From JBFXCS01 sp050181915 (GTDB lineage Bacteria > Actinomycetota > Thermoleophilia > Miltoncostaeales > Miltoncostaeaceae): a stretch of DNA of 64,000 bases. The notes under the pieces are model-generated. The model searched no databases, was not told where the DNA came from, and was given only the letters and a program-made list of their open reading frames with translations. The stretch is from contig JBFXCS010000002.1 in the NCBI GenBank assembly GCA_050181915.1, positions 620,001 to 684,000 on the forward strand, in the 5' to 3' direction. The translations under genes were made by a program, and so were the position numbers. How positions within the stretch are numbered: the stretch's first letter is position 1; each line of letters begins with the position of its first letter. Below are positions 34,860 to 48,367 of this stretch, in pieces.

Positions 34860-36700
34860 CTCTCCGACCGTCCCCCGAGATGAACCGAGAGGAAGCGCTC
34901 GATGGCGCCGTACATGTCGAGCCGGTTCTCGGGCTTCACGAAGCCGTGGCCCTCGTCGTCCTTGACCATGTACTCCACCGCCACGCCCCGGGCGCGCAGG
35001 GCCGCGACGATCTGGTCCGACTCCGCCTTCGTCACCCGGGGGTCGTTGGCGCCCTGGATCACCAGGAGCGGGGCGACGATGTCGTCCACCCGGTTGAGCG
35101 GCGAGCGGGCCTCGAGATCGGGGAGCTGCTCGGGGTCCTCGGGGTCGCCGACGTAGCGGAACCAGGTGCTCGCCAGCAGCGGCCGCCAGTAGGCCGGGAA
35201 GGAGCGCACCAGCGTCACCAGGCTCGACGGCCCCACGATGCTGACGACGGCGGCGAAGACGTCGGGCGTGAAGGTCGCGCCCACCAGCGCGGCGTATCCG
35301 CCGTACGACCCGCCCACGATGGCGATGCGTCCGCGGTCGGCGACGCCCTCGCCCACCAGCCACTCGACCCCGTCGATCAGGTCGTCGTGCATCCGCCCGG
35401 CGAACTCGTGCTCGGCGGCGTGCATGAAGCGCTTGCCGAAGCCGCTCGAGCCGCGGTAGTTGACCTGCAGCACGGCGTAGCCGCGATTGGCGAGGAACTG
35501 GGCCTGCGCGTCGTAGCCCCACGCATCGCGCGTCCAGGGCCCGCCGTGCACCAGCAGCACGGCCGGCAGGTCGCGCGGCTCGATCCCGCGCGGCAGGGTG
35601 AGGTACGAGTGGAGCGCGAAGCCGTCGCGCGACGCGATGCGCACCGGCGTCATGGGCGCCAGCACCTCCGGGTCGAGCCAGGGCCGGGAGCGGTAGAGCA
35701 GCTCCGCCTCGCCGGTGGCGCGGTCGTAGAGGTAGGTCGCGCCCGGATCGACGTCGCTGTCGTATGCGACGACGAACGCCGTCTCGTCGGCGTCCCGGCC
35801 GAGGATGCGCGGATCGCCGGGATCGAGCGCCTGCAGGCGCTCCCAGTCGCGGGCCAGGTCGGCGTCGAAGGCGTGCAGCACCAGCCGGTCGCGCAGGTAG
35901 ACCGCCCCCAGCAGCTCACCGGTGCGGTCGCTGATGACCGGCGCGGCGAGGTCGGCCTCGTCGTCGGCGTCGATGACGCGCTCCGATCCGTCCGCCGGGT
36001 CGAGCTCGACCAGCCGCAGCAGGTCCGAGTCGCGGGCGCTCGACACCCACAGCCGCGCCCCGTCGGGGGTGAACGAGTACGCGTGGCCGCCGTCCTCGTT
36101 GGCGAACTCGGCGACCACGCGGAACTCGCCGTCCTCGTGCTCGCGCACCAGCAGCCGGTAGTCGCCCGAGGGCGTCTGGACCTGCGCCGCGCGCACCCGG
36201 CCGCGCCGGTCGGCGAGCCAGTCGATGACGTCGCCCGGGTTGCGGCCCACCAGCTCGCGCCTGCCCGTCGCCAGGGCGACCCGGTAGACGTCGAACAGCG
36301 CGCGGTCGCGCAGGTTCATCGACACCAGCACGTGGCGCGGGGTGGCGCGCGGGGTGGCGAGCAGGAGCGCCCGCACCCCGGGGAAGGGCGTGAGGTCGCG
36401 CGTGCGCCCACCGCCGGCGACCGGCGCGAGCAGCAGGTGATCGTTCTCGTCGCCGCCGGAGTCGCGCGTGAAGAGGATCCCGCCGCCGTCGCGCGTCCAG
36501 CGGTAGCCGCGGACGCCGCGGTCGCGGTCGTCGGTCACCGGCCGCGCCTCGCCGCCGGCGCGGTCGCGCACCCACACGTTGAGCACCCCGTCGCGCGGCG
36601 CCAGCCACGACAGCCGCGCGCCGTCGGGCGAGAGCTGCGCGCCCGCCCGCTCCGGGTTGTCGAACAGGTGGCGCAGGGGGATGAGGGGCGGCAGCGGCAT
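34856..36700 (-). CDS. Prolyl-oligopeptidase family (S9) serine peptidase
   Basis: A 614-residue S9 peptidase. The N-terminal two-thirds is a beta-propeller with TolB/WD-like repeats (AQLSPDGARLSWLAP, YRWTRDGGGILFTRD, YSFTPDGARLWVSS). The C-terminal alpha/beta hydrolase domain has Ser465 in IVGGSYGGYAAL, Asp553 in QGANDPRVTK and His585 in DDEGHGFVK, a full triad. No signal peptide, so it probably cleaves oligopeptides in the cytoplasm. Start ATG 36700. Its stop overlaps the start of the MFS gene, which might export or import a related compound. Confidence 0.92.
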   Translation of the reverse strand: MPLPPLIPLRHLFDNPERAGAQLSPDGARLSWLAPRDGVLNVWVRDRAGGEARPVTDDRDRGVRGYRWTRDGGGILFTRDSGGDENDHLLLAPVAGGGRTRDLTPFPGVRALLLATPRATPRHVLVSMNLRDRALFDVYRVALATGRRELVGRNPGDVIDWLADRRGRVRAAQVQTPSGDYRLLVREHEDGEFRVVAEFANEDGGHAYSFTPDGARLWVSSARDSDLLRLVELDPADGSERVIDADDEADLAAPVISDRTGELLGAVYLRDRLVLHAFDADLARDWERLQALDPGDPRILGRDADETAFVVAYDSDVDPGATYLYDRATGEAELLYRSRPWLDPEVLAPMTPVRIASRDGFALHSYLTLPRGIEPRDLPAVLLVHGGPWTRDAWGYDAQAQFLANRGYAVLQVNYRGSSGFGKRFMHAAEHEFAGRMHDDLIDGVEWLVGEGVADRGRIAIVGGSYGGYAALVGATFTPDVFAAVVSIVGPSSLVTLVRSFPAYWRPLLASTWFRYVGDPEDPEQLPDLEARSPLNRVDDIVAPLLVIQGANDPRVTKAESDQIVAALRARGVAVEYMVKDDEGHGFVKPENRLDMYGAIERFLSVHLGGRSES

Positions 36701-36742
36701 CGGGGCATCGTGCCACGTCCGCCGCCGGGCAGGGCCGGCAGC

Positions 36743-36748
36743 TAGGCT
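36743..36748 (+). promoter_or_regulatory. -10 element of kinase gene promoter
   Basis: TAGGCT, 14 nt before the GTG at 36763, would leave a leader of about 8 nt. Confidence 0.35.
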
Positions 36749-36762
36749 GCCGCGAGAGACCC

Positions 36763-38328
<1,566 letters not shown>

Positions 38329-38361
38329 CCGGCCGGATGGCGGACGCCGCGGCGCCGGCGG

Positions 38362-38391
38362 TTGTACGGCGGACGACGAGCGCTCTATCAT
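38362..38391 (+). promoter_or_regulatory. fabD operon promoter
   Basis: TTGTAC (38362-38367), an 18-nt spacer and TATCAT (38386-38391): one of the two best -35/-10 pairs in the window. A dyad, ACGAGC 38376-38381 and GCTCGT 38393-38398, brackets the -10 and could be an operator. The leader to the first ORF would be about 48 nt. Confidence 0.5.
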
Positions 38392-38446
38392 TGCTCGTTC
38401 TCTCGGTCGGCCTGCCGTGTCCCCGCGTCTGCGAGAGGAGCCGGAA

Positions 38447-38494
38447 ATGAGCTACAGCGCGCGGTGCCACACCGGCGGCGGAGTCCTCCGCTGA
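38447..38494 (+). CDS. 15-codon leader ORF before fabD
   Basis: ATG at 38447 with a strong ribosome site GAGAGGAG 6 nt upstream encodes MSYSARCHTGGGVLR and stops at TGA 38492-38494. The stop overlaps the likely CTG start of fabD (CTGA). This is the only good ribosome site in the leader, so translation of fabD probably depends on reinitiation after this peptide. Whether the peptide itself acts, for example in attenuation, cannot be told. Confidence 0.55.
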   Translation: MSYSARCHTGGGVLR

Positions 38495-39411
38495 TCGGCC
38501 TCCTGTTCCCCGGTCAGGGGGCTCAACAGGTCGGGATGGGACGGGAGATGGCGAGGGCCTTCCCCTCGGCCCGGCGCACCTTCGAGGAGGCCAACGACAT
38601 CCTGGGCTACGACCTGGCCCGGCTGTGCTTCGAGGGGCCCCACGATCTGCTGATGTCGACCGCCAACTGCCAGCCGGCGATCCTCACCAACTCGGTCGCC
38701 GCGTGGCGGGTGGCGCGCGAGAACGGCTTCGAGGGCGACATCGCCATGGGCCACTCGCTCGGCGAGTACTCGGCGCTGGTGGCCTGCGGCAGCCTCTCGT
38801 TCGAGGAGGCCCTGCGCATGGTGATGGCCCGGGGCGACGCCACCACGGACGTCGTCAGCCGCAGCCCCGGCCGCATGGCCGCGCTGCTGGGCGCCAGCGA
38901 CGAGGACGTCGAGGCCCTCTGCCTGGAGGCCGGCGAGGTGTGGCCGGCCAACTACAACTGCCCGGGCCAGATCGTGGCGTCCGGCCTGCACCGCGGGGTG
39001 GAGCGGCTGCTCGACCTGGCCCACGCGCGCGGGATCAAGGCGCGGCTGCTCGACGTCGACGGAGCCTTCCACTCGTCGGTGATGGCGCCGGCGGCCGACC
39101 GGCTGCGCGAGGCGCTGGGCAGCATGAAGATCGGCACGCCGTCGATGCCGTTCCTCTCGGCCACCTCCGCGCGCTTCGAGCGCGGCGAGCGGCTGCGGTC
39201 GCTGCTGGCCCAGCAGCTGACCGCCCCGGTGCGGTTCACCCAGACGGTGCGCGCGGCCCTCGACCACGGCGTCGACACCTTCGTCGAGTTCGGCCACCGG
39301 CGCGTGCTGGTGGGCCTGGTGCGCCGCATCCGCAGCGACGTGCAGGCGGTCCACCTGGGGGCCCCGGGAGACCTGCCCGCCCTCCTCGCCCTGGCACGGC
39401 CCGCCGGGTAG
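38491..39411 (+). CDS. fabD: Malonyl-CoA:ACP transacylase
   Basis: A 306-residue FabD that moves malonyl groups from CoA to acyl carrier protein. LLFPGQGAQQVGMG begins the fold, the nucleophile Ser89 is in MGHSLGEYSALVA, and the catalytic His is in VDGAFHSSVMAP. The fold begins right at codon 1 with LIGLLFPGQG, so the start is the CTG at 38491, coupled to the 15-codon leader ORF. A GTG at 38464 would add nine Arg/Pro-rich residues and lacks a ribosome site. It is followed by fabG, fabF and a second KAS gene. Confidence 0.93.
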   Translation: MIGLLFPGQGAQQVGMGREMARAFPSARRTFEEANDILGYDLARLCFEGPHDLLMSTANCQPAILTNSVAAWRVARENGFEGDIAMGHSLGEYSALVACGSLSFEEALRMVMARGDATTDVVSRSPGRMAALLGASDEDVEALCLEAGEVWPANYNCPGQIVASGLHRGVERLLDLAHARGIKARLLDVDGAFHSSVMAPAADRLREALGSMKIGTPSMPFLSATSARFERGERLRSLLAQQLTAPVRFTQTVRAALDHGVDTFVEFGHRRVLVGLVRRIRSDVQAVHLGAPGDLPALLALARPAG

Positions 39412-39413
39412 GA

Positions 39414-40145
39414 GTGCCCGTCGCCCTCGTCACCGGGGCAAGCAGGGGGATCGGCGCGGCGAGTGCCATCGCCCTTGCCCGGGCAGGCTTCGACGTCGGC
39501 CTGACCTACGCGAGCGACCGCGACGGCGCCGAGGCCACCGCGGCGGAGGTGGAGGCGGCCGGCCGGGGCGCGCACGTGCGCCGCTTCGAGGCCGCCGCGC
39601 CGGACGCCGCCGCGCCGCTGGTGGAGGAGGTCGAGCGGGCGCTGGGGCCGCTGGACGCCCTGGTCGCGAACGCCGGCCTCACCCGCGACGGGGTGGCGGT
39701 GCGGATGGGCGCCGAGCAGTGGCGCGCGCCGATCGACGTGAACCTGACCGGCACGATGGCCTCGTGCAGGGCCGCGCTGCGCGGCATGCTGCGGCGACGG
39801 GGGGGAAGCATCGTGGCGATCTCATCGGTGGTCGGACTGCAGGGCAACGCCGGGCAGGCGAACTACGCGGCCTCGAAGGCGGGCATCCTGGGCCTGGTGC
39901 GCGCGCTGGCGCGCGAGGCCGGGCCGCGCGGGGTGCGCGTCAACGCGGTCGCCCCCGGGTTCATCACCACCCGGCTCACGGACGTGCTGGCCGACGACCA
40001 GCGCGACCGGCTGCTCGCCGCGACCAGCCTCGGCCGGCTGGGGGGCCCCGAGGACGTGGCGGGCCCGGTGGCCTTCCTCTGCTCGCCGGCCGCGGCCTTC
40101 ATCACGGGAGCGGTGCTCTCGGTGGACGGGGGGTTGCATCTGTGA
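39414..40145 (+). CDS. fabG: 3-oxoacyl-ACP reductase (SDR)
   Basis: A 243-residue short-chain dehydrogenase of the FabG type. The NADP loop is VTGASRGIG, NAGLTRDG is the family NAG motif, and the catalytic Ser, Tyr and Lys are in SSVVGLQGNAGQANYAASKAG. It reduces beta-ketoacyl-ACP in chain elongation. GTG 39414 begins 3 bases after the fabD stop. Its own stop overlaps the fabF GTG. Position between fabD and fabF supports the fatty acid assignment over a general SDR. Confidence 0.93.
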   Translation: MPVALVTGASRGIGAASAIALARAGFDVGLTYASDRDGAEATAAEVEAAGRGAHVRRFEAAAPDAAAPLVEEVERALGPLDALVANAGLTRDGVAVRMGAEQWRAPIDVNLTGTMASCRAALRGMLRRRGGSIVAISSVVGLQGNAGQANYAASKAGILGLVRALAREAGPRGVRVNAVAPGFITTRLTDVLADDQRDRLLAATSLGRLGGPEDVAGPVAFLCSPAAAFITGAVLSVDGGLHL

Positions 40146-41389
40146 GCGCGAACGGGACGCGCGTCGTGGTCACCGGCCTGGGGGTGGTGAGCCCGCTCGG
40201 CATCGGGTGGCCCGAGACCTGGGGCAACGCGCTCGCCGGGCGCTCGGCGGCGGCCCGCATCACGCGCTTCGACCCGTCGGACCTCGGGTGCCAGATCGCC
40301 TGCGAGGTGCCCGGCTTCGACGGCGCCGACCACTTCGACCGCCGCGCGATGCGCAGGATGGACCGCGCCGGCCAGATGGCGGTGGTCGCCGCGCGCATGG
40401 CCCTGGAGGACGCCCGCCTCGAGATCGGCGGCGACGGCGCCCGGGCCGGGGCGGTGATCGCCACCGGCAACGGCGGCAGCGACACCTTCGAGTCGCACGA
40501 CGAGACGCTCGTCGCGCGCGGACCCGACCGCGCATCCCCCCTGATGGTGCCGAGCATGATCGTGAACATGTCCGCCGGTCACGTGTCGATGGAGCTGGGC
40601 CTGCGCGGCCCGGTGTCGTGCGTGGTGACCGCGTGCGCCTCGGGCAACCACGGCATCGGCGACGCCGCGGCGGTCATCCGCAGGGGCGCCGCCGACGTCA
40701 TGCTCGCCGGCGGCACCGAGGCGGGCATCACCCGGTTCTGCATGGCCAGCCTCGACGCCACCCGCGCCCTGTCGCGCCGCAACGACGACCCGCAGCGCGC
40801 CAGCCGCCCCTACGACACCGGTCGCGACGGGTTCGTGGCCGCCGAGGGCTCGGCGGTGCTGGTGCTGGAGAGCCTGGAGCACGCCCGCGCGCGCGGCGCC
40901 GAGATCGTGTGCGAGGTGGCGGGCTACGGCGCGAGCGCCGACGCGTACCACATCACCGACCCCGACCCGAGCGGCCGCTGGCAGGTGGCGGCGATGCGCA
41001 CCGCCCTGGAGCGCGGCGGCATCGACCCCGCCGAGGTCGACTACGTCAACGCCCACGGCACCTCGACGCCGGCCGGCGACGCGGTCGAGATCGGGGCGAT
41101 CCGCCAGCTGACGGGCGAGCGGGCGCACGAGGTGATGGTGTCGTCCACCAAGTCCATGCACGGTCACGGCATGGGCGCCGCCGGGGGCTTCGAGGCCGTG
41201 ATGACCGCCCTGGCGATCCGCGACGGGCGGGTGCCGCCCACGATCAACCTGGACGAGCTCGACCCGGAGTGCCGCGGCGTCGACCACGTCACGTCCGCGC
41301 GCAGCGCGCCGGTGAAGGTGGCGATCTCCAACTCGTTCGGCTTCGGCGGCCACAACGCCGTCATCGCGTTCGCGGCGGTCGGCCGATGA
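40142..41389 (+). CDS. fabF: 3-oxoacyl-ACP synthase II
   Basis: A 415-residue condensing enzyme. The catalytic triad is Cys165 (TACASGNHG), His305 (NAHGTSTP) and His342 (KSMHGHGMG), with Lys337. The usual KSMTGH motif reads KSMHGH here, a Thr-to-His change next to the active site. GTG 40142 overlaps the fabG stop and the end overlaps the second KAS gene (ATGA). No acyl carrier protein gene or fabH lies in this group, so those must be elsewhere. Confidence 0.93.
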   Translation: MSANGTRVVVTGLGVVSPLGIGWPETWGNALAGRSAAARITRFDPSDLGCQIACEVPGFDGADHFDRRAMRRMDRAGQMAVVAARMALEDARLEIGGDGARAGAVIATGNGGSDTFESHDETLVARGPDRASPLMVPSMIVNMSAGHVSMELGLRGPVSCVVTACASGNHGIGDAAAVIRRGAADVMLAGGTEAGITRFCMASLDATRALSRRNDDPQRASRPYDTGRDGFVAAEGSAVLVLESLEHARARGAEIVCEVAGYGASADAYHITDPDPSGRWQVAAMRTALERGGIDPAEVDYVNAHGTSTPAGDAVEIGAIRQLTGERAHEVMVSSTKSMHGHGMGAAGGFEAVMTALAIRDGRVPPTINLDELDPECRGVDHVTSARSAPVKVAISNSFGFGGHNAVIAFAAVGR

Positions 41390-42669
41390 GCGCGAACGGC
41401 GGGCGCAGCGACGCCGAGCGCGTCGTGATCACCGGCATCGGGGCCGTCTCCCCGCTCGGCATCGGCCGCGGAGAGCTGTGGCGCTCCATCGAGGAGGGCC
41501 GCTCGGGCGCGGGCTACATCACCCTGTTCGACACGGACGGCTGGCCGGTGCGCATGGCCTGCGAGGCCCACGGCTTCGACCCGGCCGACTTCATGGACCG
41601 CAAGACCTCCCGCCGCGTCGACCGCTACGCGCAGCTCGGCGTCGCCGCGGCCCGGCTCGCCGTGGCCGACGCGGGGCTGCCGATCGATCGCGACGGCGAG
41701 GGGATCGGCGCCATCATCGGCAACGGCGGCTCCGGCGCGATCTCGCGCGAGGAACAGCACCGGGTGATGCTGGAGCGCGGCCCGGACCGCGTGTCGCCGT
41801 TCGCCATCCCCATGTCGGTCGCCAACATGGGCGCGGGCATGGTGTCGATGGAGCTGGGCCTGCACGGCCCGGTCACGGCGGTGTGCACGGCCTGCTCGGC
41901 GGGCGCCGACGCCATCGGCACCGCGGTGGACGTGCTGCGCCGCGGCGACGCCCGGGCGATGCTCGCCGGCGGCGCCGACTCGCTCATCACGCGCTACTTC
42001 GTGGCCGGCTTCCACGCCATGAAGGTGCTGGCCGAGCGCCACGACGACCCGGCGCGGGCCGCGCGGCCCTTCGACCGCGAGCGCGACGGCTTCCTGGTGG
42101 GCGAGGCCGGCGCGGTGCTGGTGCTGGAGCCGCTCGACGCGGCCCGCGCCCGCGGCGCCGACATCATCTGCGAGATCACCGGCTACGGCGCGAGCGCCGA
42201 CGCGCACCACATCACCGACCCCGACCCGACGGGCGCGCCGCAGGCCGCCGCCGTCCTCGGCGCCCTGCGCGACGCGGGCATCGAGGGCGCGGACGTCGAC
42301 TACGTCAACGCCCACGGCGGCGGCAGCAGGCCGGGCGACCCCACCGAGATCCGGGCGCTGCAGCTCGCGCTGGGCGAGGAGGCCGCCGCCCGCACCGCCG
42401 TCAGCGCCACCAAGGGCGTCCACGGCCACTGCATGGGCGCCACCGGCGCCCTGGAGGCCGCGATCACGGCGCTCGCGCTGAAGGAGGGCCTGCTGCCCCC
42501 CACCGCCAACCTCGCCGACCCCGACCCGGCCTGCGCCGGCGTCGACCTGGTGCGGGGGGCGCCGCGGCGCGCCGACGCCCGCATCGCGCTGTCGACGTCG
42601 TTCGGGCTCGGCGGCCACAACGCGACCCTCGCGCTGCAGCGCGTCGACGGCGACGGCAGGCCCGCGTGA
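41386..42669 (+). CDS. Second 3-oxoacyl-ACP synthase (KAS II paralogue)
   Basis: A 427-residue paralogue of the preceding FabF. It keeps the catalytic residues: Cys170 in CTACSAGADAIG, His310 in NAHGGGSRPGD and His348 in KGVHGHCMG, with Lys343. The NAHGTST motif is changed to NAHGGGS. The conserved Cys means it is not a chain-length-factor type inactive partner. The tandem likely arose by duplication and may give the organism two elongation specificities. ATG 41386 overlaps the fabF stop, and its stop overlaps a small membrane gene. Confidence 0.9.
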   Translation: MSANGGRSDAERVVITGIGAVSPLGIGRGELWRSIEEGRSGAGYITLFDTDGWPVRMACEAHGFDPADFMDRKTSRRVDRYAQLGVAAARLAVADAGLPIDRDGEGIGAIIGNGGSGAISREEQHRVMLERGPDRVSPFAIPMSVANMGAGMVSMELGLHGPVTAVCTACSAGADAIGTAVDVLRRGDARAMLAGGADSLITRYFVAGFHAMKVLAERHDDPARAARPFDRERDGFLVGEAGAVLVLEPLDAARARGADIICEITGYGASADAHHITDPDPTGAPQAAAVLGALRDAGIEGADVDYVNAHGGGSRPGDPTEIRALQLALGEEAAARTAVSATKGVHGHCMGATGALEAAITALALKEGLLPPTANLADPDPACAGVDLVRGAPRRADARIALSTSFGLGGHNATLALQRVDGDGRPA

Positions 42670-42869
42670 GCGCGCGCACCGAGAAGACCCTGCGCCTGCT
42701 GGCGGCGTGCGTCCTGGCCACCGTCTTCGGCATCGTGGCCGTGGCGACCGACAGCGAGGCGTTCGGCTACGCGGCCGCCGGCATCGTGCTCGCGGGCATC
42801 ATCGCCGGGCCGTTCGTCTCGCGATTCCTGGTCGGCCGGGGGGAGGCCCCGCGCACCGGTCGCCGCTAG
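42666..42869 (+). CDS. Small two-span membrane protein
   Basis: A 67-residue protein with two hydrophobic segments (LLAACVLATVFGIVAVAT and FGYAAAGIVLAGIIAGPFV) and basic ends. No family recognised. GTG 42666 overlaps the second KAS stop by 4 nt, so it is the last gene of the fatty acid unit. Its TAG stop forms the first half of the metH -10 hexamer. Confidence 0.75.
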   Translation: MSARTEKTLRLLAACVLATVFGIVAVATDSEAFGYAAAGIVLAGIIAGPFVSRFLVGRGEAPRTGRR

Positions 42870-42872
42870 TGT
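42867..42872 (+). promoter_or_regulatory. -10 element of leaderless metH promoter
   Basis: TAGTGT lies 7 nt before the ATG at 42880; its TAG is the stop codon of the preceding gene. No ribosome site. Confidence 0.55.
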
Positions 42873-42879
42873 GACCGGG

Positions 42880-46593
<3,714 letters not shown>

Positions 46594-47251
46594 GCCGCGT
46601 GGGTGACCGGGGCGCGGCCCTGGTCGAGCAGCAGGTCCAGCAGATCGCGCCCGGCCGCGGCGAGCCGCGGATGGCGCAGATCGGCCGGGTGCAGGTCGAG
46701 GCGCACCGCGCGGGCGCGGCGCAGCGCCCGCGCGCCGGCGTGGGCCGCGGCGGGCGACAGGGCGCGCTTCAGGCGCGTGGAGGCCCCCACGCCGAGGCTC
46801 GGCAGGCGCGCCTCGCCGCCGCTCCAGCGCAGCCGGGTGCGGGTGGCCCACCAGCGCAGCCCCAGCCCGGCGCACACGGCGTCGACCGCGGCCGGGTGGC
46901 CGTAGGCCGGCGCGATCAGGCCGCCGGCGCGCATCCCGGCGCGGGCGAGCTGGTCCAGGCCCAGCCCCAGGCGGGCGGCGATGACCGGTCCGCTCAGGCC
47001 GCGCAGCTCGGCGCCGTCCGAGCCGTCGGGGCGAACGTGCGACCAGCCGTGCAGCACGAGCTCGTCGTCCTCGGCCGCCCGCTCGCGCACCCATCCCGCC
47101 GTGGCCGCCGTCCAGCCCTCGCGGCCGCCGCGGCAGGGCACCACCAGCAGCGCCACCGGCGCCGCCGTCATCTCGCCCACCCGCTCGCGCCATTCGCGCG
47201 CCTGCTCCAGCGTGGAGGGGGCGACGTCGTGGATCGAGACGATCAGCTCGC

Positions 47252-48367
47252 TCACGCCGCCGCGCCGAGGCCGCGGTAGAGCCGCCACTCGCGGTCGAAC
47301 ACCCGGTCCCACGAGAGGTCGTCCAGATCGAGCCGCGGGCGCGGCAGCGCCAGGGCGCGCCGCACCCCGTTCGCGAGGGCGGCGGGGTCGCCGGGCGCCA
47401 CCAGCAGGGCGCCGCGCCGGGCGAGCACCTCGCGGGGGCCGGGCGCGGACGGCGCGACCACCCGGCACCCGGCGGCGAGCGCCTCGAGCGGCGCCAGGCC
47501 GAAGGGCTCGTCGGGGTTGGGGTGCACGAAGCAGTCGGCGCTGGCCATGAGGCGCGCCAGCGCGCCGCGGTCGCCGAGGTGGCCCAGGAACACGATGCGG
47601 TCCTCGACGCCCAGGCGCCGGGCCCGCCGCCGCATGCCGGCCTCGGCCGCGCCGACGCCCGCCACGGCCAGGCGCACGGGCACGCGCATCCGCACCATCA
47701 TGTCGGGCAGCAGCATCACCCGCTTCTCGCTGGAGAGGCGCCCCGCGTACAGCAGCAGCGCCTCCTCCGGATCGGCCAGCGACGCCCGCAGGGCGGCGTC
47801 CGGGCGCGCGGCGCCGAAGTCGTCGAGGTCGACGCCGAGCGGCGCGACCACCACCGGCGCGACGCCCTCGCCGGCGACGCGCTCGCGGGTGGCGGCCGAG
47901 GCCACCAGCACCAGCTGGGGCGCCGACAGCGCGCGCCGCTGCACCCGATCGAGCACGGCGCGGGCGGCGCCCGGCAGGGGCCCGGGCAGGCCCGCGGCGG
48001 CCAGGCGCAGGTCGGAGTGGCACACCATCGCCACGGGGATGCCGCGCTCGCGCGCCCATCGCGCCAGCGCGCGCGGGAAGGCGAGGGCGTCGTGCAGCAC
48101 CAGCACCCCGGGCCGCAGCCGCTCGAGGGCCTCGATCACCGGCGCCGGACGGGGCACCAGGCGATAGCCCCAGCGGTCGGCCGGCGTGCGGCCGCGCACC
48201 CGCACGAACGGGCTGGCGGCGACCAGGTCGGAGCCCGCCGCGGGGCCCGTCACGACGGCGGCGTGCGCCATGCCGGCGCGCTCGGCCCAGGCCGCCTTGG
48301 CCCGCAGGTAGGTGCGGATGCCGCCCGAGACCGGCGAGTACCACTGGGTGACGTCCACCACCCTCAC
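47252..48367 (-). CDS. Glycosyltransferase family 4 protein
   Basis: A 371-residue GT-B fold enzyme. The N-terminal VTQWYSPVSGGIRTYLRAKA is the glycine-rich acceptor-side loop. LLLYAGRLSSEKRV and HPNPDEPFGLAPLEALAAG carry the donor-binding Arg/Lys and the E-X7-E motif. Such enzymes use nucleotide sugars to build glycolipids or surface glycans. GTG 48367 overlaps the stop of the PHP-GT4 gene, and its stop overlaps the deacetylase start. Confidence 0.9.
   Translation of the reverse strand: MRVVDVTQWYSPVSGGIRTYLRAKAAWAERAGMAHAAVVTGPAAGSDLVAASPFVRVRGRTPADRWGYRLVPRPAPVIEALERLRPGVLVLHDALAFPRALARWARERGIPVAMVCHSDLRLAAAGLPGPLPGAARAVLDRVQRRALSAPQLVLVASAATRERVAGEGVAPVVVAPLGVDLDDFGAARPDAALRASLADPEEALLLYAGRLSSEKRVMLLPDMMVRMRVPVRLAVAGVGAAEAGMRRRARRLGVEDRIVFLGHLGDRGALARLMASADCFVHPNPDEPFGLAPLEALAAGCRVVAPSAPGPREVLARRGALLVAPGDPAALANGVRRALALPRPRLDLDDLSWDRVFDREWRLYRGLGAAA

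Noticed and set aside
36743..36762. Leaderless start for the Ser/Thr kinase
   Set aside because: TAGGCT is 14 nt from the GTG, outside the 6-7 nt rule, so a short leader is more likely.
38464..38490. GTG 38464 as the fabD start
   Set aside because: It adds an Arg/Pro-rich stretch not seen in FabD, has no ribosome site and sits inside the leader ORF; CTG at the stop overlap fits better, though not proven.
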